A stretch of DNA of 15,492 nt from an uncultured Actinomycetes bacterium (GTDB lineage: Bacteria > Actinomycetota > Actinomycetes > Mycobacteriales > Mycobacteriaceae): the NCBI GenBank assembly GCA_903911165.1, contig CAIWCQ010000445.1, positions 1 to 15,492 on the forward strand, read 5' to 3'. Made by a program: the position numbers and the translations under genes. How positions within the stretch are numbered: the first letter of the stretch is position 1; each line of letters begins with the position of its first letter. Positions 1 through 7,923 of the stretch are shown in pieces. The notes under the pieces were generated by a model. It was not told where the DNA came from, made no database searches, and worked only from the letters and a program-made list of their open reading frames with translations.

Positions 1-1
1 C

Positions 2-106
2 CGTGATGGTGCGCAGGACTCGGTGCCCAATGCGCGCCCGATCGACGCTCTGCACGCCCATCAGGCCCGCGAGGTGCTGCGCCGAGCTCAGGCGATGGCG
101 TACTGA
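2..106 (+). CDS. C-terminal end of an Rv2175c-like DNA-binding protein (partial)
   Basis: Only the last 34 codons are in the window, ending in TGA at 104-106; the 5' part lies outside. The reading frame gives a tail containing NARPIDALHAHQAREVL and ending in RRAQAMAY. I recognise this as nearly identical to the C terminus of M. tuberculosis Rv2175c, a small winged-helix DNA-binding protein reported as a substrate of the kinase PknL. The position supports this: in M. tuberculosis Rv2175c is convergent with mptA, as here. Its 3' end overlaps the 3' end of mptA on the other strand by 19 nt (88-106). The identification rests on remembered sequence and synteny, so the function is inferred from the family. 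Confidence 0.75.
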   Translation, partial: RDGAQDSVPNARPIDALHAHQAREVLRRAQAMAY

Positions 107-1593
107 TCCGGCTTCGGATCGTTCTCGCGGCGCAGCCAGTGCCACGCCGCCACCGCGCACGCCATCGCCAGCAGCACATGCAGCCACGAATACATGCCAT
201 GGGCGCCGTCGGGTTTGAAGATCACCATGATCCAGGTTGAGAAGCCCGCGATGAGGGCGATCGCCGGACGTGATTGCGCCAGGGCCGACACCACCGCAAG
301 CGGCCAGGTGTAATACCAGGGCAGTGCGGCAGGCGCGAACAGCACGACGACGACCATCGCCCACGCGATGCCCTGCAGCGCCTCGCGGTCGGTGTGCCGG
401 AAGCGCCACCACAGCAGCGGCAGCGCCACCCCGATGACTGCCATACCGATCATCCGGGTGACATCGAGGACGCCGTAGAAGTTGACTGGCGTGAACGCCC
501 CGCCGATCGCGTTGGCGAGATTGGCCACCGCGGTCGGAATCGTCAGCCAGTTGATGACTCGCGCCGAGCCGGCTAGTGCGGTCAACCAGCCCAACCCGAC
601 GCCTGCTGCACCCGACAGCACCGCGAACACCGCGCCGAAGGTTGCCACCGATGCCGCGGAGGCGATCAGGAACGCTCGCAGGCGGTTTCCGGACAGATGA
701 CGCATCCAGACCCACACCATGAATGGAAGCGCAAGCACCGCAGTGGCTTTGACTGCAACCGCGATGGCGATCAGTGCTGCTCCAGCGATGTGGTGGCGGG
801 AGAATGTCAGCGCGATACCGGCCATCATGAGCCCGATCATCAGCATCTCGTTGTGCACGCCGCCGATCAGGTGGACGATCACCAGGGGGTTGAGCACACA
901 GATCCACAGTGCGACCGCACCACTGGCGCCGACATGGCGGGCCACCCGCGGCGCCGCCCAGATCAACAACGCCAGACCCGGCAGCATGCAGAGCCGAAGC
1001 AGGATGGTCCCGGTCACCACGTTGTCGCCGGTGAGCAGCGTCACGAACTTGGCGATCAGGATGAACGCCGGGCCGTACGGCGCCGGCGTGGTGGTCCAGA
1101 CCGAACTGACGTCATCGAGAAGGGGATTCGGGTTCTCGATCGGTCCGACCGCGTACGGATCGAACCCGTCTCGTAGCAGTGCACCCTGGGCGAGATAGGA
1201 GTAGGCGTCGCGGCTGAACAGCGGAACGCTGGCAATCAACGGAACCAGCCAGAACCCGGTGGTGGCGATCAACGCATACTCGCTCACCCCGCGACCGTCG
1301 ATCAGTCTGCGGCCCAACCAGATCCAGGCCGCCAGGAGCATCCCGACGCCCAGCCACACCAGCACTGACGAGACCACGACGCCGTGACCGAATCGCAGCC
1401 AGGACAGGTGCGCCGACTCCAACAGGGGGTCGCGCTGACGGGTGCTGCCGGCACCGACGCCGCCGACCGCGATCAGCGCCGCGCCCACAAACCCCAGCAA
1501 CGCCGGGCGGCCCTCGTCGTCGCGCGCGAAAGCCGCCAGCCGGGGTAGGCCCGTTGGTGGCGACGCAGCGGTCGGCGGTGTGGTGGCGGACAT
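88..1593 (-). CDS. mptA: Alpha-(1->6) mannosyltransferase MptA, lipomannan/lipoarabinomannan core elongation
   Basis: This is a 501-residue polytopic membrane protein of the GT-C glycosyltransferase superfamily. In mycobacteria MptA uses polyprenyl-phosphomannose on the outer face of the membrane to elongate the distal alpha-1,6-mannan backbone of lipomannan and lipoarabinomannan. About a dozen hydrophobic segments are visible. The first large extracytoplasmic loop carries the acidic motif SRDAYSYLAQG around residues 127-137, with D129 the likely catalytic acidic residue, followed by FDPYAVGP and a TPAPYGP motif near 169-175. Length matches the M. tuberculosis Rv2174 family (about 516 residues). 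The start is ATG at 1593, 18 nt after the idsA2 stop, so it is the last gene of the minus-strand operon. The paralogue MptB is similar, but the neighbours idsA2, lppM and Rv2175c point to MptA. Confidence 0.9.
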   Translation of the reverse strand: MSATTPPTAASPPTGLPRLAAFARDDEGRPALLGFVGAALIAVGGVGAGSTRQRDPLLESAHLSWLRFGHGVVVSSVLVWLGVGMLLAAWIWLGRRLIDGRGVSEYALIATTGFWLVPLIASVPLFSRDAYSYLAQGALLRDGFDPYAVGPIENPNPLLDDVSSVWTTTPAPYGPAFILIAKFVTLLTGDNVVTGTILLRLCMLPGLALLIWAAPRVARHVGASGAVALWICVLNPLVIVHLIGGVHNEMLMIGLMMAGIALTFSRHHIAGAALIAIAVAVKATAVLALPFMVWVWMRHLSGNRLRAFLIASAASVATFGAVFAVLSGAAGVGLGWLTALAGSARVINWLTIPTAVANLANAIGGAFTPVNFYGVLDVTRMIGMAVIGVALPLLWWRFRHTDREALQGIAWAMVVVVLFAPAALPWYYTWPLAVVSALAQSRPAIALIAGFSTWIMVIFKPDGAHGMYSWLHVLLAMACAVAAWHWLRRENDPKPDQYAIA

Positions 1594-1611
1594 CGGCCTC
1601 AGCTCAATTCA

Positions 1612-3448
<1,837 letters not shown>

Positions 3449-3449
<1 letters not shown>

Positions 3450-4066
3450 TACAGCGGCAGCGTCCGACCCAGGATGGCGAACGCCCGTGGGTCGCCGGAG
3501 AAGTGATATCCCCGGATGATGTCGGTGAAACCCAATCGGCGATACAGCCGCCATGCGCGGTTGGCCTCACCGTTGGTTTCCGGCGTCGACAGCAGCACAT
3601 TGGCCTCGTCACGGTCGGTCAGCAGTCGGCGGGCGAGCGCTTCACCCAGGCCGCGGCCCTGTGCGTCCGGGGCGATGTGCAGTTCGGTCAGCTCGAAGTA
3701 GTCACCCATCAGACGGGTGGTCTCGTCACGAGAAAAACCCACCCGGTGCAGGCCCCGCAACACCTGCTGCTGCCACCACTGATCCGGCGCCCCTCGATAG
3801 CCGTACGCCACCCCCAGAAGCGGGGCGGCAGCAAGTTGCTCGGTCCGCCCAGACTCATCGGCCGGCCCAGACTCCTCGGCCGGCAGATCGGTCTCGACCG
3901 CAGCCACTGCCCGCCAGCCACGCCGCTCGGTGTGCTCGAGCCACATCGACGCCCGCTGAGACTCGGTTCCGCGCGGGTAGCGCATCGCGTCGACATAGAT
4001 GTCGAGTGCCTCGGGCAGTCGGCGCTGCATGTCGGCGCGCGTCATGTCGATCAGGTAGGTCGCCAA
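3449..4066 (-). CDS. GNAT-family N-acetyltransferase (Rv2170-like)
   Basis: This is a 205-residue protein with the GNAT fold. The acetyl-CoA pyrophosphate-binding motif A is ELHIAPDAQGRGLGEALARR (about 126-147), and motif B resembles NGEANRAWRLYRRLGF (165-180). The N-terminal part (1-55) is well conserved in mycobacterial homologues. M. tuberculosis Rv2170 occupies this position and has been reported to acetylate isocitrate dehydrogenase on lysine; transfer of that substrate is only inference. The start is TTG at 4066, preceded by the purine-rich run GAGAGGGGG (4085-4077 on the minus strand). It is the first gene of the leftward operon, and its TAG overlaps the lppM GTG start. A linker at about residues 62-73 contains a six-residue tandem duplication (AEESGP/ADESGR). 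Confidence 0.88.
3847..3882. repeat. 18-bp tandem duplication in the acetyltransferase gene
   Basis: Two adjacent 18-bp units (3847-3864 and 3865-3882) begin gcccagactc and differ at one base. They are in frame with the minus-strand acetyltransferase and encode two acidic hexapeptides in a likely surface linker between strands, away from the acetyl-CoA motif. Confidence 0.85.
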
Positions 4067-4391
4067 CGTCCGGGTTCCCCCTCTCGACGTGCGGTCCGGT
4101 CATGCGGCCGAAGGTTCATTCGGGTCGGCCGAGGCGGCCGATGGGGTCATTATGGTGCCGGACGCCTGGCGCAGGGTCCGGTGATGACGATCGTCTGACG
4201 TCGCCACCGCCGGAGCCGACGGATCGGCGCGCCGGGATACACTCACTCGTCGGCGACCTCCGGTCAAATAGGTGGTCGAACTGGGTGGTGCCGGGCACCG
4301 CGGCCTCGTATCATCTGGATATCGGACCCGGACGCCGCCGGGTAGGTCGCGGGTACTAGAAGTTCCGGTCGAGTCGGGCAAGGAGGGACGA
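4067..4391. promoter_or_regulatory. Divergent intergenic region between the acetyltransferase operon and the DUF3040 gene
   Basis: This 325-nt stretch holds no convincing gene and should contain both divergent promoters. Rightward, TATCAT (4309-4314) is a plausible -10 element with no clear -35. A short GGTGC/GCACC hairpin (4287-4299) lies where the -35 would be. Leftward, CATAAT on the minus strand (4154-4149) is a possible -10 for the acetyltransferase operon, giving a leader of about 75 nt. GC-rich mycobacterial promoters often lack good -35 boxes, so these placements are tentative. Confidence 0.35.
4309..4314 (+). promoter_or_regulatory. Candidate -10 element for the DUF3040 gene
   Basis: TATCAT matches five of six bases of the sigma-A -10 consensus TATAAT and lies about 80 nt before the DUF3040 start. 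No good -35 is seen. The inverted repeat at 4287-4299 overlaps the expected -35 position and could be an operator, but this is speculative. Confidence 0.3.
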
Positions 4392-4793
4392 ATGCCACTG
4401 TCCGATCATGAGCAGCGGATGCTCGATCAGATCGAGAGCGCTCTCTACGCTGAAGATCCCAAGTTCGCTTCCAGCGTTCGGGGGGGATCTTTGCGGGCGC
4501 CCTCGGCCCGCAGGCGCCTGCAGGGTGTCGGGCTTTTCCTGCTGGGACTGGCGATGCTGGTGGCCGGGGTCGCGATCAAGGCCACCATGATCGGCGGCTT
4601 CCCGGTGCTTTCGATCTTGGGCTTTCTGGTGATGTTCGCGGGCGTGGTCTTCGCCGTCACCGGACCGCGGGTGCCCGGCGGTCCTGCGGGCGTGGCCGCA
4701 CCGACTCAGGCTCGCCAACGACGCGCCCGTGGTGCGGGTGGCTCCTTCACCAACCGTATGGAGGATCGCTTCCGTCGTCGTTTCGACGAATAG
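4392..4793 (+). CDS. DUF3040 small membrane protein (Rv2169c-like)
   Basis: This is a 133-residue protein of unknown function. The N-terminal MPLSDHEQRMLDQIESALYA is the hallmark of DUF3040 proteins and is followed by EDPKFASSV. Two transmembrane helices lie near residues 45-62 and 70-90, joined by a short loop. The C-terminal tail is basic and Arg-rich (RQRRARG, NRMEDRFRRRFDE) and is probably cytoplasmic. The start is unambiguous: ATG 4392 follows a consensus AGGAGG (4381-4386) by 5 nt. M. tuberculosis Rv2169c sits in the same place, upstream of mraZ. The gene is transcribed separately from the minus-strand operon and is probably ended by the terminator at 4844-4866. Its constant position beside the dcw cluster suggests an envelope link, but the sequence gives no mechanism. 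Confidence 0.88.
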   Translation: MPLSDHEQRMLDQIESALYAEDPKFASSVRGGSLRAPSARRRLQGVGLFLLGLAMLVAGVAIKATMIGGFPVLSILGFLVMFAGVVFAVTGPRVPGGPAGVAAPTQARQRRARGAGGSFTNRMEDRFRRRFDE

Positions 4794-4843
4794 CGCCCAC
4801 CGCCAGATAACGCCAGCTCGACACCACCCAGTTCGCCACGATT

Positions 4844-4866
4844 GGCGGCCATTGGCTGCCCTTTTT
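4844..4866 (+). terminator. Probable intrinsic terminator after the DUF3040 gene
   Basis: A six-pair stem, GGCGGC (4844-4849) with GCTGCC (4855-4860) including one G-T pair, closes a five-base loop. It is followed after one C by six T residues (4862-4867). It starts 51 nt after the DUF3040 stop. GC-rich mycobacterial genomes have few canonical terminators, so the T run is notable. It would separate DUF3040 transcription from the mraZ promoter region. Confidence 0.5.
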
Positions 4867-4931
4867 TCTCCTCGGTCGTTTCGGCCCCACTTCCCCCCAC
4901 CGCGTCCCGAACTGGGACTTTAGCGGTGATC

Positions 4932-4949
4932 GCCCGGTCCGGACCGGGC
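4932..4949. promoter_or_regulatory. Perfect 18-bp palindrome upstream of mraZ
   Basis: GCCCGGTCCGGACCGGGC is identical to its own reverse complement over all 18 bases, with no spacer. It lies 150 nt before mraZ, beyond the putative terminator and before the MraZ-type repeats. The lack of a loop favours a dimeric-protein operator over an RNA hairpin. No regulator is identified. Confidence 0.4.
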
Positions 4950-4974
4950 CACGCGGGTTGCTGACACCCCAGCA

Positions 4975-5042
4975 GTGGGACATTGTGCCGCTTTTGAGCA
5001 TTTTTTGAGCACAAAGTGGGGCAATGTGGGGTAATGTGGCGG
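4975..5042 (+). promoter_or_regulatory. mraZ control region with 10-bp spaced GTGGGG repeats (MraZ box)
   Basis: GTGGGG occurs at 5016-5021 and 5026-5031, and GTGGCG at 5036-5041, at an exact 10-bp period; the first copy sits in AAAGTGGGG. A further GTGGGA is at 4975-4980. MraZ is known in E. coli to bind TGGGN direct repeats separated by 5 nt, and in mollicutes to bind AAAGTG-type repeats, so these are the expected autoregulatory sites. TTTTGAGCA also occurs twice (4992-5000 and 5003-5011). TAATGT (5032-5037) could serve as a -10 embedded in the repeats. The position 57-82 nt before the mraZ start supports autorepression of the cluster promoter. Confidence 0.65.
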
Positions 5043-5047
5043 ATGTT

Positions 5048-5064
5048 GGAGCGGCGGTCGCTCC
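5048..5064 (+). other. Leader hairpin between the MraZ box and the mraZ ribosome site
   Basis: GGAGCG (5048-5053) and CGCTCC (5059-5064) form a perfect six-pair stem with a five-base GCGGT loop. It lies after the presumed transcription start and 16 nt before the mraZ Shine-Dalgarno GAGGAG (5081-5086). It has no T tract, so it is not a terminator. It may affect leader stability or be incidental. Confidence 0.35.
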
Positions 5065-5097
5065 GGGTTGTGACAGGGGTGAGGAGATGCACGCAGC

Positions 5098-5529
5098 ATG
5101 TTTCTCGGCACCTATACCCCCAAGTTGGACGACAAAGGTCGGCTGACGCTGCCCGCCAAATTCCGTGACGCGCTGGCAGGGGGGCTGATGGTCACCAAAA
5201 GCCAGGACCACAGCCTGGCGGTCTACCCCCGCGCCCAGTTCGAACAGTTGGCGCAACGTGCCACCCGAACGTCCAGGAGCAATCCGGAGGCCAGGGCGTT
5301 TCTGCGCAATCTGGCGGCCGGCACCGACGAACAGCATCCGGACACCCAGGGCCGGATCACGCTCTCTGCTGACCACCGTCGCTACGCCGGCCTCGCCAAG
5401 GACTGCGTGGTGATCGGGGCAGTGGACTTCCTCGAGATCTGGGACGCCGCAGCGTGGCAGGACTACCAGCAGACCCACGAAGAAAACTTCTCCGCGGCCA
5501 GCGATGACGCTCTCAGCGACATCATCTGA
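5098..5529 (+). CDS. mraZ: Transcriptional regulator MraZ
   Basis: This is the 143-residue MraZ protein, an oligomeric DNA-binding regulator of the dcw cluster with two AbrB-like swapped-hairpin repeats. The first half has [20 protein letters not shown] with the conserved DxKGRxxxP signature; the second half has the matching [18 protein letters not shown]. Length and sequence agree almost completely with my memory of M. tuberculosis Rv2166c. ATG 5098 follows GAGGAG by 11 nt; an out-of-frame ATG at 5087 is ignored. It heads the rightward dcw transcription unit and its 3' end overlaps or abuts rsmH. Repeats of the type MraZ binds lie just upstream, so negative autoregulation is likely. Confidence 0.97.
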   Translation: MFLGTYTPKLDDKGRLTLPAKFRDALAGGLMVTKSQDHSLAVYPRAQFEQLAQRATRTSRSNPEARAFLRNLAAGTDEQHPDTQGRITLSADHRRYAGLAKDCVVIGAVDFLEIWDAAAWQDYQQTHEENFSAASDDALSDII

Positions 5530-5536
5530 GTCCGCG

Positions 5537-6712
5537 GTGGCGCCGCACTCCCGTGCAGCGTGGCCTCTGTCCGAACCGACCCTGACGTACTTCCCCGACG
5601 CCAGGTTCGAGACGGACAGGGACCTCGATGCACGGGCGGTGCTCAGCCGACCCGGGTTGCTCCGGCCCGGGTCCCACCGATCCGGAGGATCCGCCGTGGC
5701 CCCGTCAGCCGAGCCGGATCCTGACCACGGGCATGTCCCGGTCCTGGCGGATCGCTGTGTGGAACTCCTCACCCCGGCACTGAGCGCCCGCGCGGCCGAT
5801 GGGTCCGGCGCGGTGCTGATCGATGCAACCCTCGGGGCCGGCGGTCACGCCGAGCAGTTCCTGCGACGGTTTTCCGGCTTGCGGCTGATTGGGCTTGACC
5901 GGGATCCTGACGCGTTGACGATTGCGACATCCCGGCTTGAGCGGTTTGGTGACCGGGTGAGCCTGGTGCGCACCCGTTACGACGGGATCGCGGGAGCGCT
6001 TGCCGAAAACGGCCTTGCCGCAACCGATTCGGTCGATGGCGTCCTGTTCGATCTTGGTGTCTCATCCATGCAACTGGATCGGGCTGATCGGGGCTTCTCC
6101 TATTCCAAAGATGCGCCGCTGGACATGCGGATGGATCCAGACGCTGAGGTGACCGCGGCAGATATTCTCAACACCTACGATCGCACCGGGCTAACCGAGG
6201 TCCTGCGTCGCTTCGGTGAAGAGAAGTTCGCCTCGCGGATCGCAGGGTTCATCGTCTCCCGCCGCGCGCGCAGCCCTTTCACTCGTACCGGTGAACTTGT
6301 CGAACTCCTCTACGAGGCGATTCCCGCGGCGGCTCGGCGGACCGGCGGGCACCCCGGCAAGCGGACCTTCCAGGCGCTGCGGATCGCGGTGAACGCGGAA
6401 CTGGAGTCATTGACGGCGGCTCTTCCCGCAGCGCTGGCCGCGCTGCGGCCTGGCGGGCGGATCGTCGTGATGGCTTATCAGTCGCTCGAAGACCGGATTG
6501 TCAAAACCGTCTTCGCTGCGGCGACGGCATCCCGCACACCCGAGGGGCTGCCGGTGGAACTTCCAGGATATGAGCCGCTTTTCGCCGCCCTCACCCGAGG
6601 TGCCGAGCGGGCCGACGCGGCAGAGATCGATCGGAACCCGCGCAGCGCGCCGGTCCGGCTGCGCGCTATCAGACGAACGACACCCCTCGGTGACGGAGAG
6701 GACAACCGTTGA
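5537..6712 (+). CDS. rsmH: 16S rRNA (cytosine-1402-N4)-methyltransferase RsmH
   Basis: RsmH (formerly MraW) is an S-adenosylmethionine-dependent enzyme that methylates N4 of C1402 in the decoding centre of 16S rRNA. The core begins at HVPVL. The SAM-binding GxGGH motif is [16 protein letters not shown], followed by [11 protein letters not shown], the catalytic-region [11 protein letters not shown] and MRMDP, and [12 protein letters not shown] and [10 protein letters not shown] further on. Three starts are possible: ATG 5504 overlapping mraZ, GTG 5537 (391 residues) and GTG 5696 (338 residues), the last preceded by a good GGAGG. I chose 5537 because the extension [16 protein letters not shown] resembles the N terminus I recall for M. 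tuberculosis Rv2165c, suggesting it is translated. The stop overlaps the next start as TGATG. Confidence 0.93.
   Translation: MAPHSRAAWPLSEPTLTYFPDARFETDRDLDARAVLSRPGLLRPGSHRSGGSAVAPSAEPDPDHGHVPVLADRCVELLTPALSARAADGSGAVLIDATLGAGGHAEQFLRRFSGLRLIGLDRDPDALTIATSRLERFGDRVSLVRTRYDGIAGALAENGLAATDSVDGVLFDLGVSSMQLDRADRGFSYSKDAPLDMRMDPDAEVTAADILNTYDRTGLTEVLRRFGEEKFASRIAGFIVSRRARSPFTRTGELVELLYEAIPAAARRTGGHPGKRTFQALRIAVNAELESLTAALPAALAALRPGGRIVVMAYQSLEDRIVKTVFAAATASRTPEGLPVELPGYEPLFAALTRGAERADAAEIDRNPRSAPVRLRAIRRTTPLGDGEDNR
5649..5673 (+). repeat. Inverted repeat in the 5' part of rsmH
   Basis: GACCCGGG (5649-5656) and CCCGGGTC (5666-5673) are perfect complements separated by nine bases. The hairpin lies in the poorly conserved N-terminal extension, 11 nt before the GGAGG that precedes GTG 5696. 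It could modulate use of that internal start, or be a by-product of GC-rich sequence. Confidence 0.35.
5684..5688 (+). promoter_or_regulatory. Shine-Dalgarno for an internal rsmH start at GTG 5696
   Basis: GGAGG lies seven nt before GTG 5696, which is in frame with rsmH and would give a protein of 338 residues, close to the usual bacterial RsmH length. It is the best ribosome-binding site seen near any rsmH start candidate. It competes with the conservation argument for the longer form. Confidence 0.5.
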
Positions 6713-7923
6713 TGAAGGCCAGAACGGACCGCACGGAAGATTCCGAGAAGCCGACGATGACCACCGCGCGCGCTGGCCGGTCTCGTGCGGCTAGCGGTAC
6801 TCGCACTGGCCGATCTAACACGGCTAGCGGTACCCGTGCTGGCCGATCTAACACGGCTAGCGGTACCCGTGCTGGCCGATCTAACACCGCCAGCGGTAAC
6901 CGCACCGGCCGGCCTCGTGAGCCGCACGGACGGCCCGCCGGACCGCGTACCGCGCCGGCAGCTCGGCCGGTAGAACGGATCGCGCGGCCTAAGGACACCG
7001 CTGCGGCGAAGGCACGCGCGACGGCCCGTAAAGCTAAAGCTCCCAAGCTAATCCGGCTATCGCTGCGCGAGCGGATGATCCTCAGGCTGGAGGGTGTTGA
7101 TCTTCGCCCCCGGGCATTGCTGGCCAGGATCCCGTTCGTGATGCTGGTTATCGGCGCGCTCGCCCTCGGCTTGGGCATCACCCTGTGGTTGTCGACCGCG
7201 TCGGCGCAGCGGTCCTACCAACTCGGCAGCGCCCGCACCCTCAACGATGCGTTGACGCAGCAAAAAGAGGCTCTGGAGCGCGACGTTCTGCAGGCCCGGT
7301 CGGCCCCGGCCCTGGCTGACGCGGCACGCAACCTGGGCATGATTCCGTCCAGTGACACGGCCCACCTGATACAGGATCCGATCGGGAACTGGGTGGTGGT
7401 CGGCGAACCCAAACCCGCTCAGGGCGCCCCGCCACCGCCACTGAACACCAAACTGCCCGACCTCGCTCCGTCCGCCCCGCCGAAGCCCGCCCCACCGACG
7501 CCCGCCCCACCGATGCCCGCGGCCGTGGCGCCAAAACCGGGTGCCTTCGCAGAGGTGCCGAGTCGGACCACGCCGGTGCCGACGCCGGGCACCGTCCACG
7601 CGGGCGCCGGTGCGGTCGGCCCCTCCGTCCCGAACGCGCCACCGGCCCCCGGCGCGCCGACGTCGGACACGCTGACGATCGGGCCTGCGACACCAGTGGG
7701 GCCCCTCGCGCCTACAGTTCCTGCTGTGCCGAATGGGACACCAGGGACACCAGGGACACCAGGGACCGCTGGGCCTGCAGTGCCTATTGGGCCTGCAGTG
7801 CAGGTCGTGCCGATTGGGCCCGCGGTGCCGGTTTGGCCGGTTGGACCGGTTGGACCGGTTGAACCGGTTGGACCGGTTGGACCGGTTGGACCGACCCAGC
7901 TGGCGGCAGGGCCGGTCCCGTGA
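6712..7923 (+). CDS. ftsL: FtsL-like division protein with repeat-rich N terminus and Pro-rich C-terminal tail (Rv2164c-like)
   Basis: This 403-residue bitopic membrane protein sits where FtsL is expected, between rsmH and ftsI. Residues 1-115 are cytoplasmic, very basic and Ser/Gly/Arg-rich, with four 11-residue repeats at 24-67. A single transmembrane helix spans about 139-161. A probable coiled coil (163-196) and the FtsL-type end motif ARNLGM (205-210) follow. FtsL normally pairs with FtsB/DivIC and FtsQ and regulates the FtsWI septal synthase. After residue 235 comes an extracytoplasmic Pro-rich tail ending in VGP triplets, much longer than in classical FtsL (about 100-120 residues), as in mycobacterial Rv2164c. 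ATG 6712 overlaps the rsmH TGA and has GGAGAGG (6695-6701) upstream; TTG 6709 is a minor alternative. The FtsL assignment rests on position and topology, as family sequence identity is low. Confidence 0.82.
   Translation: MKARTDRTEDSEKPTMTTARAGRSRAASGTRTGRSNTASGTRAGRSNTASGTRAGRSNTASGNRTGRPREPHGRPAGPRTAPAARPVERIARPKDTAAAKARATARKAKAPKLIRLSLRERMILRLEGVDLRPRALLARIPFVMLVIGALALGLGITLWLSTASAQRSYQLGSARTLNDALTQQKEALERDVLQARSAPALADAARNLGMIPSSDTAHLIQDPIGNWVVVGEPKPAQGAPPPPLNTKLPDLAPSAPPKPAPPTPAPPMPAAVAPKPGAFAEVPSRTTPVPTPGTVHAGAGAVGPSVPNAPPAPGAPTSDTLTIGPATPVGPLAPTVPAVPNGTPGTPGTPGTAGPAVPIGPAVQVVPIGPAVPVWPVGPVGPVEPVGPVGPVGPTQLAAGPVP
6781..6912 (+). repeat. Four 33-bp tandem repeats in the FtsL-like gene
   Basis: Units lie at 6781-6813, 6814-6846, 6847-6879 and 6880-6912, each encoding an 11-residue Ser/Gly/Arg module of the form SNTASGTRAGR. 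Units 2 and 3 are identical at every base, which points to recent duplication; units 1 and 4 diverge. The array is in frame, in the cytoplasmic tail. Codons such as TCT are unusual for the GC-rich surroundings. Confidence 0.9.
7735..7893 (+). repeat. Collagen-like GTP and VGP triplet repeats in the FtsL-like C-terminal tail
   Basis: Three 9-bp units gggacacca (7735-7761) encode GTP triplets. After a spacer with repeated GPAV segments, seven 9-bp units of the form gttggaccg (7831-7893) encode VWP, VGP, VGP, VEP, VGP, VGP, VGP. The array is in frame and extracytoplasmic, and ends shortly before the stop. Its codons (GTT, GGA, ACA, CCA) are atypical for this GC-rich cluster. Confidence 0.88.

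Noticed and set aside
238..254. Apparent 'gcgatgagggcgatcg' type short repeats in mptA
   Set aside because: They are brief and explained by GC-rich codon usage; no periodic array continues beyond one or two units.
4100..4381. Small minus-strand frame (93 codons) in the divergent intergenic region
   Set aside because: It has no good ribosome site or conserved motif, and overlaps the probable promoter and Shine-Dalgarno of the DUF3040 gene.
4747..5772. Long minus-strand open frame (341 codons) across mraZ and its control region
   Set aside because: It runs antisense to the well-conserved mraZ and into rsmH, has no recognisable domain and low-complexity Arg/Gly/Ser content, as expected of shadow frames in high-GC DNA.
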